Below are positions 1-13,395 of a DNA stretch of 64,000 nucleotides, in pieces. Origin of the DNA: Pectinophora gossypiella (lineage: Eukaryota; Arthropoda; Insecta; Lepidoptera; Gelechiidae); the NCBI RefSeq assembly GCF_024362695.1, contig NW_026063242.1, forward strand, positions 310,001 through 374,000, in the 5' to 3' direction. The first letter of the stretch is position 1; the number at the start of each line of letters is the position of its first letter. The translations under genes were made by a program, and so were the position numbers. Under the pieces are notes generated by a model. The model did not search any database and was not told the origin of the DNA. It was given only the letters and a program-made list of their open reading frames with translations.

Positions 1-640
1 ATGTAATATCGTTGATTTAAATTTGATTCCTAACTCTAAGTCATGATCAACAACAATAAACGCTGTTAAAAATCATATTCACTGTCAATATTTTCAAGAT
101 CCGTGTCACTTTCATTTATGCTTAAGGCTGCTACATGAACCCAGGGCAACATAACGATAAGTATGTCTACTATTAAGTACTTAAACCTGGTGTCGCCGCG
201 ATTTTATACCGGTCATTACCGAGTACTGCAATAACACGATATGGACCCGAATAATTGTGGTAGTAACTTTTTACTTTTTCCATCATTTTTAAAATTTGTA
301 GATGTAATCTCTACGAAATGCGCATATTCCTAGAATACGCGCACACTCCCAGAATATGCACATTCGATGCAAGCATCCACATATTATTTTTTTTCACGAA
401 TCTTGACATCTTAAGAAAACCAATATGTCCTCTTCAACCGATCCAGTGTTCTTTAGGCCAAAGTGGCCTATGTCGTCGTGGTTCATACGACATAGCTGCC
501 ACCTTGCCCCCTTCGGCACCACCCAACGCAAATCAGATCTATTACAATGAACACACCTGTATAACTTGTTATCCTTGATAACATATTTTTCCTTTATTTC
601 TTTTAATCCATTAGCATCTAAGTCAGATGAAAGTATCTCT
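1..640. other. No recognisable gene
   Basis: AT-rich sequence. Short frames here show no family motif. On the minus strand this would be the pol side of the gypsy relic beginning near 640, but I see no reverse transcriptase motif in it. Confidence 0.5.
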
Positions 641-2384
641 CGAATCCGGCATAATTCACTATCACCTAACTGCAGGGTATGAAGCCAATCGTCACCTTCC
701 CTAAGGAATAAATAACTTCGTTGCCAAATCCCCTTAAAGCTGTCGTTACGTTGTTGTGTTGAAGGCCCAAATGTGTTAATTCTGAATTTGTCAAAAGAGA
801 AACCTCACTGCCGAAATCTACAAAAGCTTTCACTGAAACCCAGTTAATAAAAACTTCTTTATAGAACTTCAAGTTCAGAGTAGACGTGGATATGCACATC
901 GTCTTTTGAGAATTGGTAGCCTTACTATCACGCTACTCGTCGGGTTTCACAAAACAACTGTCTATTTTATGGCATACTTTGTTGCACCGAGTACATCGAA
1001 TAAGTGGTTTCGGGCACATTCGAAATGGGTGACCTGATCCCTTACAATTAAAACAAAATATACCGGTGTTATTCGGTACTGATTTTATCTTGAAACCACT
1101 AGCTCTATTACCATTGCTGCCGCTAGTTGTATTGAACCCTAGGTACGTTTGGCCTATTCCTAAAATTGAAACGTTCTGGGATATTTGTCTCCTTATTACT
1201 CATTAGGAATTCTAATAACTGTTCAGGTTCTGTGCACCGTAACGCCAAAGCATTCGACTTTGTAGTTTTGTCACTCAACCCGTGTATCAGACAACCTACC
1301 GCGCGTTTGCCGATATTGCACTGGTTCAACATTGCCAATTTCTCGTAAAAGTACACTACGATTGGTTCCTGGAACATACTTTTGCGCTTTAGCATGTACT
1401 CCAAGGACTGGCCATAGTTTTGCTCAAATGGGAATGCACTACACAACTTTTGTTGCCATTCTACCCAAGTATACATTATGGTTTCTAGACTATCATACCA
1501 CGATTTAGCCAGTCCCTGCCGTTTCTGGCAACGCGAAATGAATTGTAGTTCTTTCGTCCCAACCGTAGACGGTGGCGCACCCATTCACCTTTTTTTTTAA
1601 CCAAACATCTACTCGCTGTTCTTTCGATGACGGGTCAAAATCTGGAAGTATATTCTTAGGATTGGGGTTATTAGAGTGACTGGGTGCGCCTGCCGGCGTC
1701 GGCTGGGGCTTTATTGAGTTTAGTATGTCTATAACATCCTTGGACGTGAATGTAGGACTATCTATCCGTCTAGACCGATGCGCGGTATTAATTCCTTCGT
1801 CATGTGCATCTGTATGCGGACGTTTCATCCCATGATTGACGTCATTTCTGTTTGGTAGTCTACTACGCGCACGGTCACGTTGAAGTTGATCTTAAAGGAA
1901 CTGCAGCCGTGCTCGCTCTCGCGCTTACAATTGTTCTCGCTCCTGTATACTCGAACTATTCCTAGTTCTACTTTGTTGGCGACTTACACTCCGATTACGG
2001 TGGTAGAGAGTGGAGCTAGGACTACGTCTTCTACTTCTGCTTCGCGTCTTACTGTGACGATGAGAACAGCTCGATTTACGTCTACGACTTCTACTTCGCG
2101 TCTTACTGCGGTGACGATGACAATAGCTTGGAATACACGTCTACGGCTTCTGGTTCGCGTTTTGCTGCGGTGACGACGCGAACGGCTTGGACTACGTCTA
2201 CGACTTGTACTACGTATCTTACTTGAGTCATTGCAATTAGAGTGAAGTCCACCCTCGGTATGCACATCACGGTCGGTGCGCCTTTCACGTGACTGCTCGG
2301 ATGTCTGTATCTCGAGAGTTGTAAGGCTCCGTCGCCTCTGAGCTTCAGATTCATCACGCTGTTGCATATCTTGGTAAACAATTA
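641..2384 (-). pseudogene. Gypsy (Ty3-like) retrotransposon relic: gag and protease
   Basis: Degraded minus-strand gag followed by protease. In element order: an Arg/Ser-rich segment (about 2370-1880), a gag N-terminal and capsid-like region (1828-1505 and 1584-1123, in different frames), two CCHC zinc knuckles encoded at about 1065-960 (CFNCKGSGHPFRMC and CTRCNKVCHKIDSC), and a retropepsin-like segment (899-666) with the active-site-like motif VDFGSEVSLL. The capsid segment clearly resembles that of the element at 38.6-39.0 kb (shared FPFE.. YGQSLE and IHGLSDKT), so both belong to one family. Frameshifts and stops separate the pieces, and no RT, integrase or LTR is seen here. In life gag would form the particle and the protease would mature it. 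This copy is dead. Confidence 0.8.
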
Positions 2385-2389
2385 CCGCT

Positions 2390-2840
2390 CCAACGGTAAA
2401 AATAAACTATTCAACGCCACGTGGACTAGCCAAGTTCCGTATACTTTCGCCGCCAACTTTCAATGCCCAATTTCTGCATTGCGAAATGCACTACTGTCCT
2501 CTAATCCCAGCCGTAAACCTCCGCGCACTGATTTACCTTTTTTAGTCACATGTCTATGCGTTGGCTTTTCAGAGACGAATTAAATTCCGGAAGAATATTT
2601 TTGTAATCCAAATTTTTATTTACTGATGGTGCGCTTTGATTTAACGGCTGCGATGGGAGAGCATCTTTATAGTTTTAATTAGTTTGACAACCTTCTCCTG
2701 CTCTCTTCTCAAAGCCAGCTCGCGATCAAGCAAGCAGCGACTGCGGCTGCGGCTTTCACCGCGGCTGCGGCTGCGTCTGGCACGTGAACGGCTCATCCTA
2801 GAAGTCTCCAGACTACGGACTCCGTCTCCTCCGTCCATTT
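2390..2840 (-). pseudogene. Second gag fragment of the same gypsy family
   Basis: Directly upstream (in element orientation) of the first relic lies another gag start. It has an Arg/Ser-rich stretch (2838-2641), then a segment reading NILPEFNSSLKSQRID, an in-frame TGA, then LKKVNQCAEVYGW and HFAMQKL. The same blocks occur once in the neighbouring relic (1828-1505) and once at 38.57-38.70 kb. Two gag starts in tandem therefore mean two insertions or a partial duplication. Disabled by stops and truncation. Confidence 0.65.
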
Positions 2841-2849
2841 CCTAGAACT

Positions 2850-5470
2850 CGTAGAATAAAATTGTAACCATTAATGACTAACCAACATTTGAATTTTAAA
2901 GAATCAAATTTTACTGTTTTTGATGATAACTCGAAAATGGTGCGTCCGGGGCACATAATTATCCGCCAGATTCTACCATCCAGATAATAAATCCGAAGAA
3001 CAATCCGGAGTGTTCGGTCGTCCGGATATCCGGACAGCATGCCCTAGGTGCATCTAGAGAAAATAGACAATATGTTTGACCCCTTTCATCAACCTCCGTA
3101 ACCTCAACCTGGTATCATCACATGTGCTGTTCATATAGGATCTATTACTGTTACTAAAGAACACCCAAAACCTGCTAGGGGATGGATAATAAGGCTATGA
3201 TAACATTTTATTCACAAAAACGTAGAAGTTAAAAATATTTGTGTAAAAATCTCGTAACTATGCATGTAACCTTACAAACGACATTTTCAGTAATCCCTTA
3301 TAACCCTCAATACCAGCAAGTTCTACTAATTTATGATAATAATTACAATGACTCTTAATGATATTAGGCCAAACAAAATAATTACATTTTATAATTTAGT
3401 ATCTAAATAAAGATTCAATTACTGAAACCAGATTTACCGGACCATATTACATAATAATATGTACATACATACATATACTCACGCCTGTAATCTCTAATGA
3501 GGTGGGCAGAGCCACAAGTAATCAAAGACAGCTTGCAGCCACTGATGATACGAAATCCTAAGATACCATACATACCAAACCACCATATTATGTGGCCTAT
3601 AAGAAAAAAAATGTAAAAACAACACATAAAGTAAACTACTTATATGTCTGGTCGCAATAACAACGAAATTTTTGTTACCGCTGTATTCATTAGAATTAAT
3701 CTTTACCAAACATAATAACCCTTTACAACAAAACTTCACTATTATTTCCTTTAGTATATTTTATTATTTTATTTTTTTTAAATGTAGGTATGTACGTAGC
3801 ATTGGATTAATTAGGTAATTCATTGAAGTTGAACATATCAATAGTAATACATTCATTTTTGTTTATTTTCTGTAATCCGTACGTAATGTTTAGAATGTGG
3901 GTAACTCTTCGAAATAAAGACAGGTTAAATAACTATAGGTACCTACTATTTGAAATAAAAGTTGACTATGCGTAATTGAAACAATTAGAGTCTCACTAAT
4001 AATTAAAGAATAATTATAATTCAAGCAACACTTTTCCACAGTTAAACTTACAAACTATCCAGCTTGAAAAATGGTCACGCGTGGCAACAAAACATTCCAA
4101 AAACGTAGGTACTTACCACTTCTGATATGTAGTAAAAATACGGAAGAACAGTAATCACACTTATTTATTCTGGTATCAAATAACACTTAACTTGGTAAAC
4201 ACGTCCGATGTCGACAAGGTCCCCAACGCAAGAGAGCGTGTATCAATCCGTCCGATTTGACAACCCCATTCTTGTGTTGCCATTTATAGAAAAATGTCTT
4301 ATAACTGTCGACTAACAATTCAGCCTAACAGTATACATATTTCAGTTGTTATTCTGGTAAACAGGGCGGAGACAAATTTACAAAAACAAATCGTCCGTAA
4401 GATGTTATAAATAATGTACTAACCCGAATTTGTTTATTATATACATTAAAAGATAAACTACTAGACTAACAGAATGATTTAATTTCTAACTAAGATCTAA
4501 CTTCGTCAAATTGCAATATTGCTTTTTTGATGAATTGTGGGTTTTTTAACCCGCCAGATAAATATATATTGCTTTTATTTTGATCGGAATAAGTGGAAGA
4601 TGTGTTGTGCCTAGTGCCTAGCTGTAATAACAAGGGTCATCCATCATTGTAATACAAAACAGGCACGGCAACGGAGAAAATAGCTGTTTGTTTTCCAGAC
4701 TATACTTACCAATTTACCCGAATCGTTGAGTAAGGAAAACGTAGAACCTTTCTAATTACTTACTATGAACTTTTTAAATTTTGACATATCCCAATAAGTT
4801 TTTCGGCAAATTATTCTGACCGCAGCTGCTTCGTACAAAAAAAAAACATAGGATGGTGGGTGGTTGTGGGGATGAAACGGGGGGAAGGTTGTGTATTTGG
4901 AATGCTTCAACTGTGTTTAGCGGCGAACATTGTATTACATAGTCTACGCCACTTGTTGATACACTAAGTTCGACAAATAGCTTCATACTTAACCACAATT
5001 TAGTCAGTCATTAGAGGAGGGACCGCCAAACTATATCTGACCTAACGTTCACACATATATCATTAGCAGTGATGCATCGCATGCTTTGCTAAATAAATGT
5101 AGAAAATACTTGAAATAAAAACTCAGTGAATATTAATTAAACAATATTAACATGAAAGAAAAGGAAATATATCTATATCTACACCGCATGCAAGTAATAC
5201 CTAAGTACTTATTGCCATGAGTGACGAGCGTCAGTAAAATACTGCTAAAATAATAATATTAGGTCTTTACCTATCAAATTGTCGTTCTGCAGTACTGGCC
5301 ATTTCAAATTTTTTTTTTTTGTTTGACTAAGAATTCTAATTTAAAATTAATCTTATTATAAAAATATGGAATTCTTTTTCCAAATGTAAAAAAGACAATT
5401 TGTTTACTGATTAGTTTCGTCATCTTGGATTCGTTAAAAGTTCGAGTAATTATGGAATATGAGTAACGTC
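2850..5470. other. AT-rich intergenic sequence
   Basis: No coding family recognised. The frames at 3415-3739 and 4774-4998 have no conserved motif and look like chance openings. Confidence 0.5.
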
Positions 5471-5472
5471 AG

Positions 5473-5706
5473 GACAGCAACGCGGAACTAGCGGCACGCA
5501 ATATCAACGACGTTTACGGAGTTAACACTACAAACCAACGCACCACCTGTTATTGGTTTGCTCGCTTCCATTCTGGAAATTTCGACCTGAAAAATGAACC
5601 TCGCGCTCGTCCGAAGACTTTGGTCGACTATGACGAATTAAAGGCGGTTGTGGAAGCTGAAGATACATAATCTACGGCTGAATTAGCAGCAGTTTTCGAC
5701 GTTAAA
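5473..5706 (+). pseudogene. Mariner-family transposase, N-terminal fragment
   Basis: About 75 codons match the DNA-binding N-terminus of mariner (Tc1/mariner) transposases: AARNINDVYG, then RTTCYWFARFHSGNFDL, then EPRARPKTLVDYDELKAVVEA. This is the helix-turn-helix region that binds the terminal inverted repeats, with the usual WFxxFxxGxFxLxxxPRxGRP-like linker. An in-frame TAA at 5668-5670 follows the EAEDT segment, reading resumes briefly (STAELAAVFDV), and the similarity then ends. The DD34D catalytic domain is absent and I see no inverted repeats. The subfamily cannot be fixed from this. Confidence 0.8.
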
Positions 5707-6086
5707 ATACTTTTCCTTTATAGACTTAACACGTTTATTTTCTTATTTTTAAAACAAAGAACTAAAAATGGTTTGTTTACACAAACAACGTGAAACGTCA
5801 TCTGTGAAATTTCCACGATAAGCCGTGTGATCCGCCAACGCGTGGTTGATTTTTTCGTAAAATAACTTTTCTTTTGAGGGAATCTTTATGGATTTTTATA
5901 CCTTTTTTAAACATTTTTATGGATTCCTGTAGTCAAATACTTAGAAATAAAACGTCACGTTTGAGCGGCAAAACAAACTTTGGAATTTAGGCAGATACTT
6001 ACTCGAATATTTTAAAGTAAGTACATAAGTAATTTTAAAAAGTAGTCAAAGATAAATTATGAAATGCTAATCATATTGTCGCAGAC

Positions 6087-6300
6087 ATGTTTGTCGCATG
6101 CACCTTGAGCGGTGGGTACGGATCGTCACGCATTAGGTGCCTCATGACGGGTACAAGCAGTCGTCGTGGTAGACCTCAAAAAAGATGGCGTGACGACTTG
6201 GACGCTTGCCGGAGGGACTGGCCGGAGTACCTTCAGGACCGCGAAAAATGGAAAGAGGAAGGGGAGGCCTTTGCCTAGCAGTGGGATCTTGTAGGCTAGA
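6087..6300 (+). pseudogene. 3' tail of a LINE-type reverse transcriptase ORF
   Basis: About 65 codons match the C-terminal tail shared by many insect endonuclease-reverse transcriptase ORFs: RRGRPQKRWRDDLDAC, then RDWPEYLQDREKWKEEGEAFA. A TAG at 6276-6278 falls where the family normally continues with Gln-Trp, and QWDL is indeed read just after the stop. The fragment is therefore a 5'-truncated insertion with a late nonsense change. No catalytic domain is present. Confidence 0.75.
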
Positions 6301-6379
6301 TTACATTTGAATCATATTATAAAATTGTATAGAAGCTAGTCTAAGATGATTTCATTTTTCGATTACTACTTATTAAGAA

Positions 6380-7706
6380 CTAGCTGGTACCCGCGACTTC
6401 GTCTGCGTACTTTTAATTTGAATATTAAGGATTATATAAAAGGAACGGTATAGCATGTGATTAAAAGAGAGTAAGTAGGTATATTTAAAAAAATAAAAAC
6501 TATCTGTTTACAGTCGTTATAAAGTACCTATGTATTCCATTGAGTGGCAGAAATTACCTAGGAATATTTATCGGTCCCTTATGTCCAAGACACTTACAGG
6601 GGTCAGCGTCACGTTGTGTACAAAAATATTTTAAAATGACCTAATTTAAAACTTTTTTGTACACAACGTTTGCTATTTTGTTATTATTTGTTAAAATGTA
6701 GAAATTGTTTGGACTCGACACTCGCGAGCAGGCCACGTATACACCACGTGCGCTCCCCCACCACAAGACAGCGCCGTTGACTGCCGCCACACTTCGGCGA
6801 ATGTGCGCGACGACGAACGACGACCGACGGCAGTGGCGGCGATGCAGAGTATTCGTTAAAAGGAACTTTATCTACAAAAGCCAAATTTTTTTAACTTGAT
6901 ACACCCAAAACTACTAAATATCATGTTCCTAGGTTCAGTGGTTAATATTTTGTATACAAAAAGTTTGGCTTCGTAGTTCCCGTTCCGAATCCGTTCCGTT
7001 CCGTTCGAATTTCGGAAAATCCGTTTGTATCCGGAAAAACTCTGCACATCCTAAGAGACCTACGTACCAAGTTTCATGGTTTTATCTTCAAAAATGACGA
7101 ATACCCATACAAACATTCAACCCGTATTTCACCCCCATACTGGTAAAAATTTCAAAATGCTTGAACAAACGATTTTTTGTTTGTTATTTAGTGCCTAAAC
7201 ACAAAATTTAATATTTTTATCTTGAAAAATGACGAACCTCATAAAAATTTCAACACCTATTTCATCCCCTCAAAGATCGAATTTTCAAAAACGCTTTAAC
7301 AAATTGTTTTTTTATTTCTTATCAAGTTCCTAAATATAAAGTTTCGTGGTTTTATCCCCAAAAATGACGAACTCCCATACAAACTTTCAACCCTCATTTC
7401 ACCCCCTCACTGGTCGAAATTTCAGCAACGCTAGAACAAATGTTTAATTATTTTTTATCAAGTGCTTAAATATAAAGTTTCATGGATTTATATTTTAAAA
7501 TTAAAATATCCCATACAAACTTTCAACCCCTATTTCAATCTCTTCGTCCCTTCTTTTCGCAATAAAAGGTATCCTATTTTCTTTCTCAGGGTCTAAAGAT
7601 TGTCTGTGCCAAATTTAATCAAAATCGGTTGAGAGGTTTAAGCGGGAAAGCGTAACAGACAGACAGACAGACAGAGTTACTTTCGCATTTATAATATTAG
7701 TAAGGA
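6380..7706 (-). mobile_element. Helitron-like non-autonomous element, reverse orientation
   Basis: In element orientation it starts TCCTTACTAATATTATAAAT at 7706 and ends CTAG at 6380. It is preceded by A and followed by T, as expected for Helitron insertion between A and T. A (CTGT)n microsatellite lies near the start (7660-7680). Close to the 3' end, sequence around 6391-6410 can form a short GC hairpin (CCGCGACTTCGTC), the usual Helitron 3' feature. The interior carries diverged tandem repeats of roughly 115 bp around 7060-7540 (recurring TTTCATGG and ATGACGAA blocks). No protein is encoded, so it would depend on an autonomous Rep/helicase element elsewhere. The Helitron assignment is inferred from the ends. 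Confidence 0.7.
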
Positions 7707-8220
7707 TTATTTTCCCTCGTTAAATAGTAAACAAACTAAGTGTAGGTGTTATAATTTCGTTGACGAACTGATTACCTATCCGTTTCTTTGTCTAAAATGA
7801 GTATTACCTTATTACTATGATTGATTACTGGGCTTAAAGTTCGTATAAATGTCTATCGAATTACCTCCTCAAGTTTAAAGCGTTAGCTACGCTTGTAGTA
7901 TACGTTGTCATGTAGTACTATATTAATTATGTGGTGTAAGTAATTAGATTTTATCTGTATGTAATGTAACAGTCAGTTGAATAAAAAAACTTATACAAAT
8001 CAGATCAATTAATTGGCGTAATGTGATTCTAGAAAGAGTTTTAATGTTAATAGATAGCTAGCTATAGCTATGTGTAGGTTCCTGTAGGAATGAGATATAA
8101 CTGTTTAATAAAGACAGTTGCATCAAAATTTTATCATAAATTCCCTAAATTATGGCGCCTACCTACCCTCTAAGTTAGAAAAGTGATCAAATACTAACTT
8201 GAGGTCACTCAGTTTAAAAA
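7707..8220. other. AT-rich spacer
   Basis: No gene or element recognised between two reverse-oriented Helitron-like elements. Confidence 0.5.
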
Positions 8221-8929
8221 AAAAACATCGAAATCATTCCAGTAGCTATGGCGTCATGCGCTTCTTGACACGATCACGAAATCTAGATTTCCGCGGGAAT
8301 GAGGTATTTTCCCGCCATAAAAAGTAGCCTGTGTCCGTGCCTAAGATCCTATCTTTAAATTAACCAAGTCTTATAAAATTCCGTTCAGACGTTAAGGCGT
8401 GAATGAGGCAAACTTTTAAAACAAACAATTAAAAATCACTAACCTAGTTTTCTGTCTACTGCCTACGCCTTAAGTACGATAGCATAAATATTAATAGGCC
8501 ATATCCTTTTCTAGATTACTATCTATCAGCTAACTAAATTTCATCAAAATCCGTTGAGCCGTTTAGGCATGATAGACAAAACTCCCAGCAAAAACCATAA
8601 AAAAATCACTAACTCAATTCAGTTTTCTGCCTACTTCCTACCCCCTAAGTACGATGACGTGATCAATTTGATCGTACAACCGTTTTTAGATAACCAACTA
8701 TTACCTTACTAAATTTCATTAAAATCCGTTCAGCCGTTTAGACGTGAAAGAGCAAAAGTCCCAACAAAAACGACTACAAATCACTAAATCAATTTAGTTA
8801 TCTGCCAACTGCCTACCCCCTAAGAACGATGGCGTGATTATTTATAGCCTATGACCATTTCTAGGTTATCATCTATCACCATACCAAATTTTATCAAAAT
8901 CCGTTGAGCCGTTTAGGCGTGAAAGAGTA

Positions 8930-8966
<37 letters not shown>

Positions 8967-8997
8967 GTTACTTTCGCATTTATAATATTAGTATGGA
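8221..8997 (-). mobile_element. Helitron-like non-autonomous element, 3' end unclear
   Basis: Element-orientation start TCCATACTAATATTATAAATG at 8997, preceded by A, followed by a (CTGT)n run (8935-8965). About four tandem units of roughly 175 bp follow (8340-8925), each with the block AAAATCCGTT.AGCCGTTTAG. The far end (about 8221-8340) has the CCGCGGGAA and AAAAAGTAGCCT blocks usual near the 3' side of this repeat type, but I could not find a clean CTAG terminus. The left boundary is approximate. Non-coding. Confidence 0.6.
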
Positions 8998-11113
8998 TTA
9001 GGTACGTAATAATGAGTACGATGTTTGGCCACGTTTATTGATGACGTCACCTTTTTATGTTCTCATACTAAAACGCCGTGTAAGTACCTAAATAAACTAT
9101 TTTGACGTTTTGAAAAAAAGTATCTCATTGATCTCATTTGACTAGGTTGCGTCATCTAGTCTATTGTGAGTTAAGCTGTATTGACTGCATTTTTTATCTG
9201 TTTATTTAAATCAAGCAACACGGCATATTCAATATAATAATCCCATTTTCTTTTGCTACCGTAAACTAACGTAAATAATAAGCCAATTACAATACATAAT
9301 TTAATAAACTTAGGTAGGTAGTACAACTTACGAAAGAAGCTTTTGTAATCATCAGTTAATATTTATTTAACACACAAATCGCAAACAAAAAATTTTGAAC
9401 TATGAAGGTTCAGAATATAAATAAATAGGTAGGCCTAACTTAAAAAAAACACTGAACTGCTTAATTAATTGCATTTAATGTAACTAAAATAATAATTTCG
9501 GTGGATTTTACTGCCAATAATACAATTTACCATGATTGCATGCACAATGTGAGTAGTGCAGCGTAATTTTGCTGCAGCGCAATCTTTTTGATTATCAAGT
9601 TTTCTTTTTCTGGCTTTTTGGACGTATGCTATATTTAAAATTTGAAATATGAATTTGTCTCCATGGTTTGTTTGTTTGTTTCTTGACATTTGAGAGATAT
9701 TCTTTGTGGCTGACTATTGGTTTTCTTGTATTTTATCTGGAAAATCTAATTTAATGTTCTGTATGTGTTTTTAAATGTGCTGTTTTAATTGTGAAACGTA
9801 AAACGTAATTTCTGGTGATATAATTATAGTATTTCATTTTCCCTGGTAAGTTCGTGTTGGTTTGCTCTTCTTTCTTCTTTTTCTTTGATTCCTCTTTTCT
9901 ATTTTATTATTTATCTTTGTAGATAAGGGAAATCCCCTTGGGTTTTGGTTTTTACCTGGAGCTACATCGTGTGCGAAGCCGCCCCATCCCCACGGATCCT
10001 ATATATGATTCGAGTTGCGACTGCGAAGTCGCTACGATCGCTCCGACTCTGCGGTTCCTGTCACTTGCCGTTACCCGTTTCCTGACCCGAAGCTGTATCG
10101 CTTCAACGGTCCCTACAAGACGGACGGATCGACGGAATAACTACGGCTGCGAAGAACCAAATTGCTTTTGTGTTCCTTTTTATATTCCTGAACGTTTTTT
10201 TAAATATTATTTCCGCTATTTGTGAATATTTATTTAGGAAGCCTTTTTCAAAATTCTTAAAGCCCCGTGCGGCATCGTTTCAGTGTTTGGTATACCTTTC
10301 GGCATAATATTTAAAACTTTCGTTGATCAACGGAGGTAGGTGAAGTTCGATCCTTTTTTACCGTTGTTACCTTTTAACTATGTTCATGTTAATCTATAAT
10401 AATTTAAATTACTTAAATTGCATTTCCTATTAAATTTATTTAATTGTTAGCGACTCCTCTTCTTTATCGCTACAGTAGGTACATTCAATATAATAAGTAC
10501 TCTTAGGTACCTTTCTTAGTCTTACCTTTCTTTCGCGCTCTTCTCCGTGTTGACAGTTGAGCACGCAGCGTGTTCCAACTTTACGTCCCACCTTTTAGCG
10601 TTCATGTTCAATGAACGGTAATTGTATACCAATGCTATTAATATATAAAATAAAATATAAAAAAATGCTTGGCACTCTTGTGGTATTTCAGTACGCCAAG
10701 AGACATTAATCTTGTGGAATTTGGATGGCGGCATCGACAGGAGAGCGCTGGGTTGCACCATCTAACAAACAAGTGTTATTATATGTCATTTTTTAGGAAA
10801 ACAGCAGCAAAAAAAGTTGATTTTGGCCATATACCATAAGATCCCTGTCGATTATATTTTTCTTTGATATTTTTACGTGACTTTGCGTAGACTTGGCCGA
10901 ACAGCTGTGGAGCGCTGGAGGCTTTCGGTATAATATTTAAGATAACAGACTGAGGTAGCAGCTCAGTTGAGGGAAATCATTGACCTCGCCGACGGGATCG
11001 GTATCGGGGTCCCAAAGTGTTTGTTGTTGCGAGCTGTGGTTGGGATACGAAAAGAACTTCCTGTTCAACTATATATTATACAAAAATGATGGTTTTATTT
11101 TAACTCCACAAAA
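8998..11113. other. Intergenic sequence, no recognised gene
   Basis: Mostly AT-rich. A more GC-balanced stretch at 9930-10250 is open for 95 codons but shows no motif I recognise. A short block near 10975-11010 (ATTGACCTCGCCGACGGGAT) resembles one near 60565-60600 and may be a dispersed repeat. Confidence 0.4.
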
Positions 11114-11232
11114 TCTATACTTATAATAAATCTGTAGAGAGGTCAATTCTGTACATTAAATATTTTTTCAAAATAACTATCAGGGGGTGATAAGTGGTCG
11201 ATACTGATGCCAAAAATGCAATCAGTAAAATT

Positions 11233-11273
<41 letters not shown>

Positions 11274-11430
11274 ATGTTCCTTATAGAAACAAAAACTACT
11301 GGACGGATTTTAATGAAACTTGGTACAATTATTCTTCACACTCCTGGACAGGTTATAGTATACTTTTCATCACGCTACAATCAATAGGAGCAGAGTAGTG
11401 AAGGGAAATTCTTTTGTATGAAAAATCTAA

Positions 11431-11922
11431 ACCACTCAAGTTAGACGTTTGAAATTTGGCATGCAGGTACCTTAGATACCGTAGAGGTGCACTAAGAAAG
11501 GAATTTCCGAAATTCCTACGGGAACGGGAATTAGCGGGAAAATCCTTTTGTATGAAAAATCTAAACCACTCAAATAATAATAATAATAATAATAATCTTT
11601 ATTGAACATAGGCTTACAATTTTACATTAATAAAAATATAGACAACTATAATAAGACCAATTACTCTAGATATGCGGCGGTCCCTGCACTAAGCTCAGCT
11701 TGTATCGCAGGGGCCAGAGTACGATTTCCTGTCAGGATTTACAAAATGGACACACGGACAGAATACAGAGCACTATGAAAAATTATAACTGCTTATATCA
11801 AAATACACAATAATGAAACATAATAAAAATATTTAAAATTAACAAAAATAAAACTTCTAGGAATGGAGTAATGTGTGTGTGTGTGTGTGTGTGAGTGTGT
11901 GTGTGTGTGTGTATGTATGTGT

Positions 11923-11987
<65 letters not shown>

Positions 11988-13193
11988 CAAGTTAGACGTT
12001 TGAAATTTGGCATGCAGATACCTTAAGTACCGTAGAGGTGCACTAAGAAAGGAATTCCCGAAATTCCTACGAGAACGGGAATTAGCAAGAAAATCCTTTT
12101 GTATGAAAAATCTAAACCACTCAAGATAGACGTTTGAAATTTGACATGCAGGTACCTTAGGTACCGTAGAGGTGCATTAAGAAAGGAATTTCCGAAATTC
12201 CCACGAGAACGGGAATTAGCGGGAAAATCCTTTTGTATGAAAAATCTAAACCATTCAAGTTAGATGTTTGAAATTTGTCATGCAGGTACCTTAGATACCA
12301 TAGAGGTGTACTAAGAAAGGAATTCCCGAAATTCCCACGGGAACGGGAATTAGCGGGAAAATCCTTTTGTATGAAAAATCTAAACCACTCAAGTTAGACG
12401 TTTGAAATTTGGCATGCAGTTGCAGATACCTTAAGTACCGTAGAGGTGCACTAAGAAAGGATTTCTTGAAATTCCCACGAGAACGGGAATTAGCAAGAAA
12501 ATCCTTTTGTATGAAAAATCTAAACCACTCAAGTTAGACGTTTGAAATTTGTCATGCAGGTACCTTAGGTACCTTAGAGGTGCATTAAGAAAGGAATTCC
12601 CGAAATTCCCACGAGAACGGGAATTAGCGGGAAAATCCTTTTGTATGAAAAATCTAAACCACTCAAGTTAGACGTTTGAAATTTGGCATGCAGGTACCTT
12701 AGATACCGTAGAGGTGTACTAAGAAAGGAATTTCCGAAATTCTTACGGGAACGGGAATTAGCGGGAAAATCCTTTTGTATGAAAAATCTAAACCACTCAA
12801 GTTAGACGTTTGAAATTTGGCATGCAGATACCTTAAGTACCGTAGAGGTGCACTAAGAAAGGAATTCCCGAAATTCCCACGAGAACGGGAATTAGCAAGA
12901 AAATCCTTTTGTATGAAAAATCTAAACCACTCAAGTTAGACGTTTGAAATTTGTCATGCAGGTACCTTAGGTACCGTAGAGGTGCATTAAGAAAGGAATT
13001 CCCAAAATTCTCACGGGAACGGTAGTTAGCGGGAAAATCCTTTTGTATGAAAAATCTAAACCATTCAAGTTAGATGTTTGAAATTTGTCATGCAGGTACC
13101 TTAGATACCGTAGAGGTGTACTAAGAAAGGAATTCCCGAAATTCCCACGGGAACGGGAATTAGCGGGAAAATCCTTTTGTATGAAAAATCTAG
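11431..13193 (+). repeat. 134-bp tandem repeat array, about 11 units
   Basis: Direct tandem units of 134 bp, registered on ACCACTCAAG at 11431, 11565 and then every 134 bp to 13194. One unit carries a 6-bp duplication (TTGCAG) near 12420. Units differ by a few substitutions in an alternating pattern. The second unit is split by the insertion at 11574-11984. Non-coding; frames inside the array are artefacts. Confidence 0.9.
11574..11984 (-). mobile_element. Truncated retroelement inserted in copy 1
   Basis: A 411-bp segment present only in copy 1, flanked by ACTCAA on both sides (11568-11573 and 11985-11990), which fits a target-site duplication. It opens with (AAT)n followed by CTTTATTGAACA, so in reverse it looks like the 3' end of a LINE or SINE, and it finishes with a (TG)n run (11871-11984). 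Its absence from copy 2 dates it after, or independent of, the split between the copies. Confidence 0.65.
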
Positions 13194-13395
13194 GACTTAT
13201 GATGACCAAATTGGAGATGTCCTTAGAAAAGGTTCAATACGATCTACTCTGAACCGGCGTGCGTGTATGAAGCGATTGATGAATGTGGAGGAAGCAAGAG
13301 AAGTGTGTCAGGATCGAAGCAAATGGAATTCTATAGTCTCTGCTTACCCCGGTGGGAAATAGGCGTGAGTTTATGTATGTATGTATGTATTGTAT
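13193..13395 (+). pseudogene. Captured LINE 3' tail inside Helitron-like copy 1
   Basis: About 190 bp break the repeat unit exactly after its AAAAATCTA block. They encode a basic C-terminal-tail-like peptide (IRSTLNRRACMKRLMNVEEA, then VCQDRSKWNSIVSAYPGGK, stop) followed by a (TATG)n run, after which the unit resumes. The layout (ORF tail, stop, short microsatellite) fits the 3' end of an RTE-like LINE. The exact family is not certain. The same passenger sits at the same place in copy 2. Confidence 0.55.

Noticed and set aside
5280..5470. Full mariner element with terminal inverted repeats
   Set aside because: I found no matching inverted ends, and the similarity stops after the N-terminal domain.
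11793..11990. His-Thr repeat frame, minus strand
   Set aside because: Translation of a (TG)n microsatellite.
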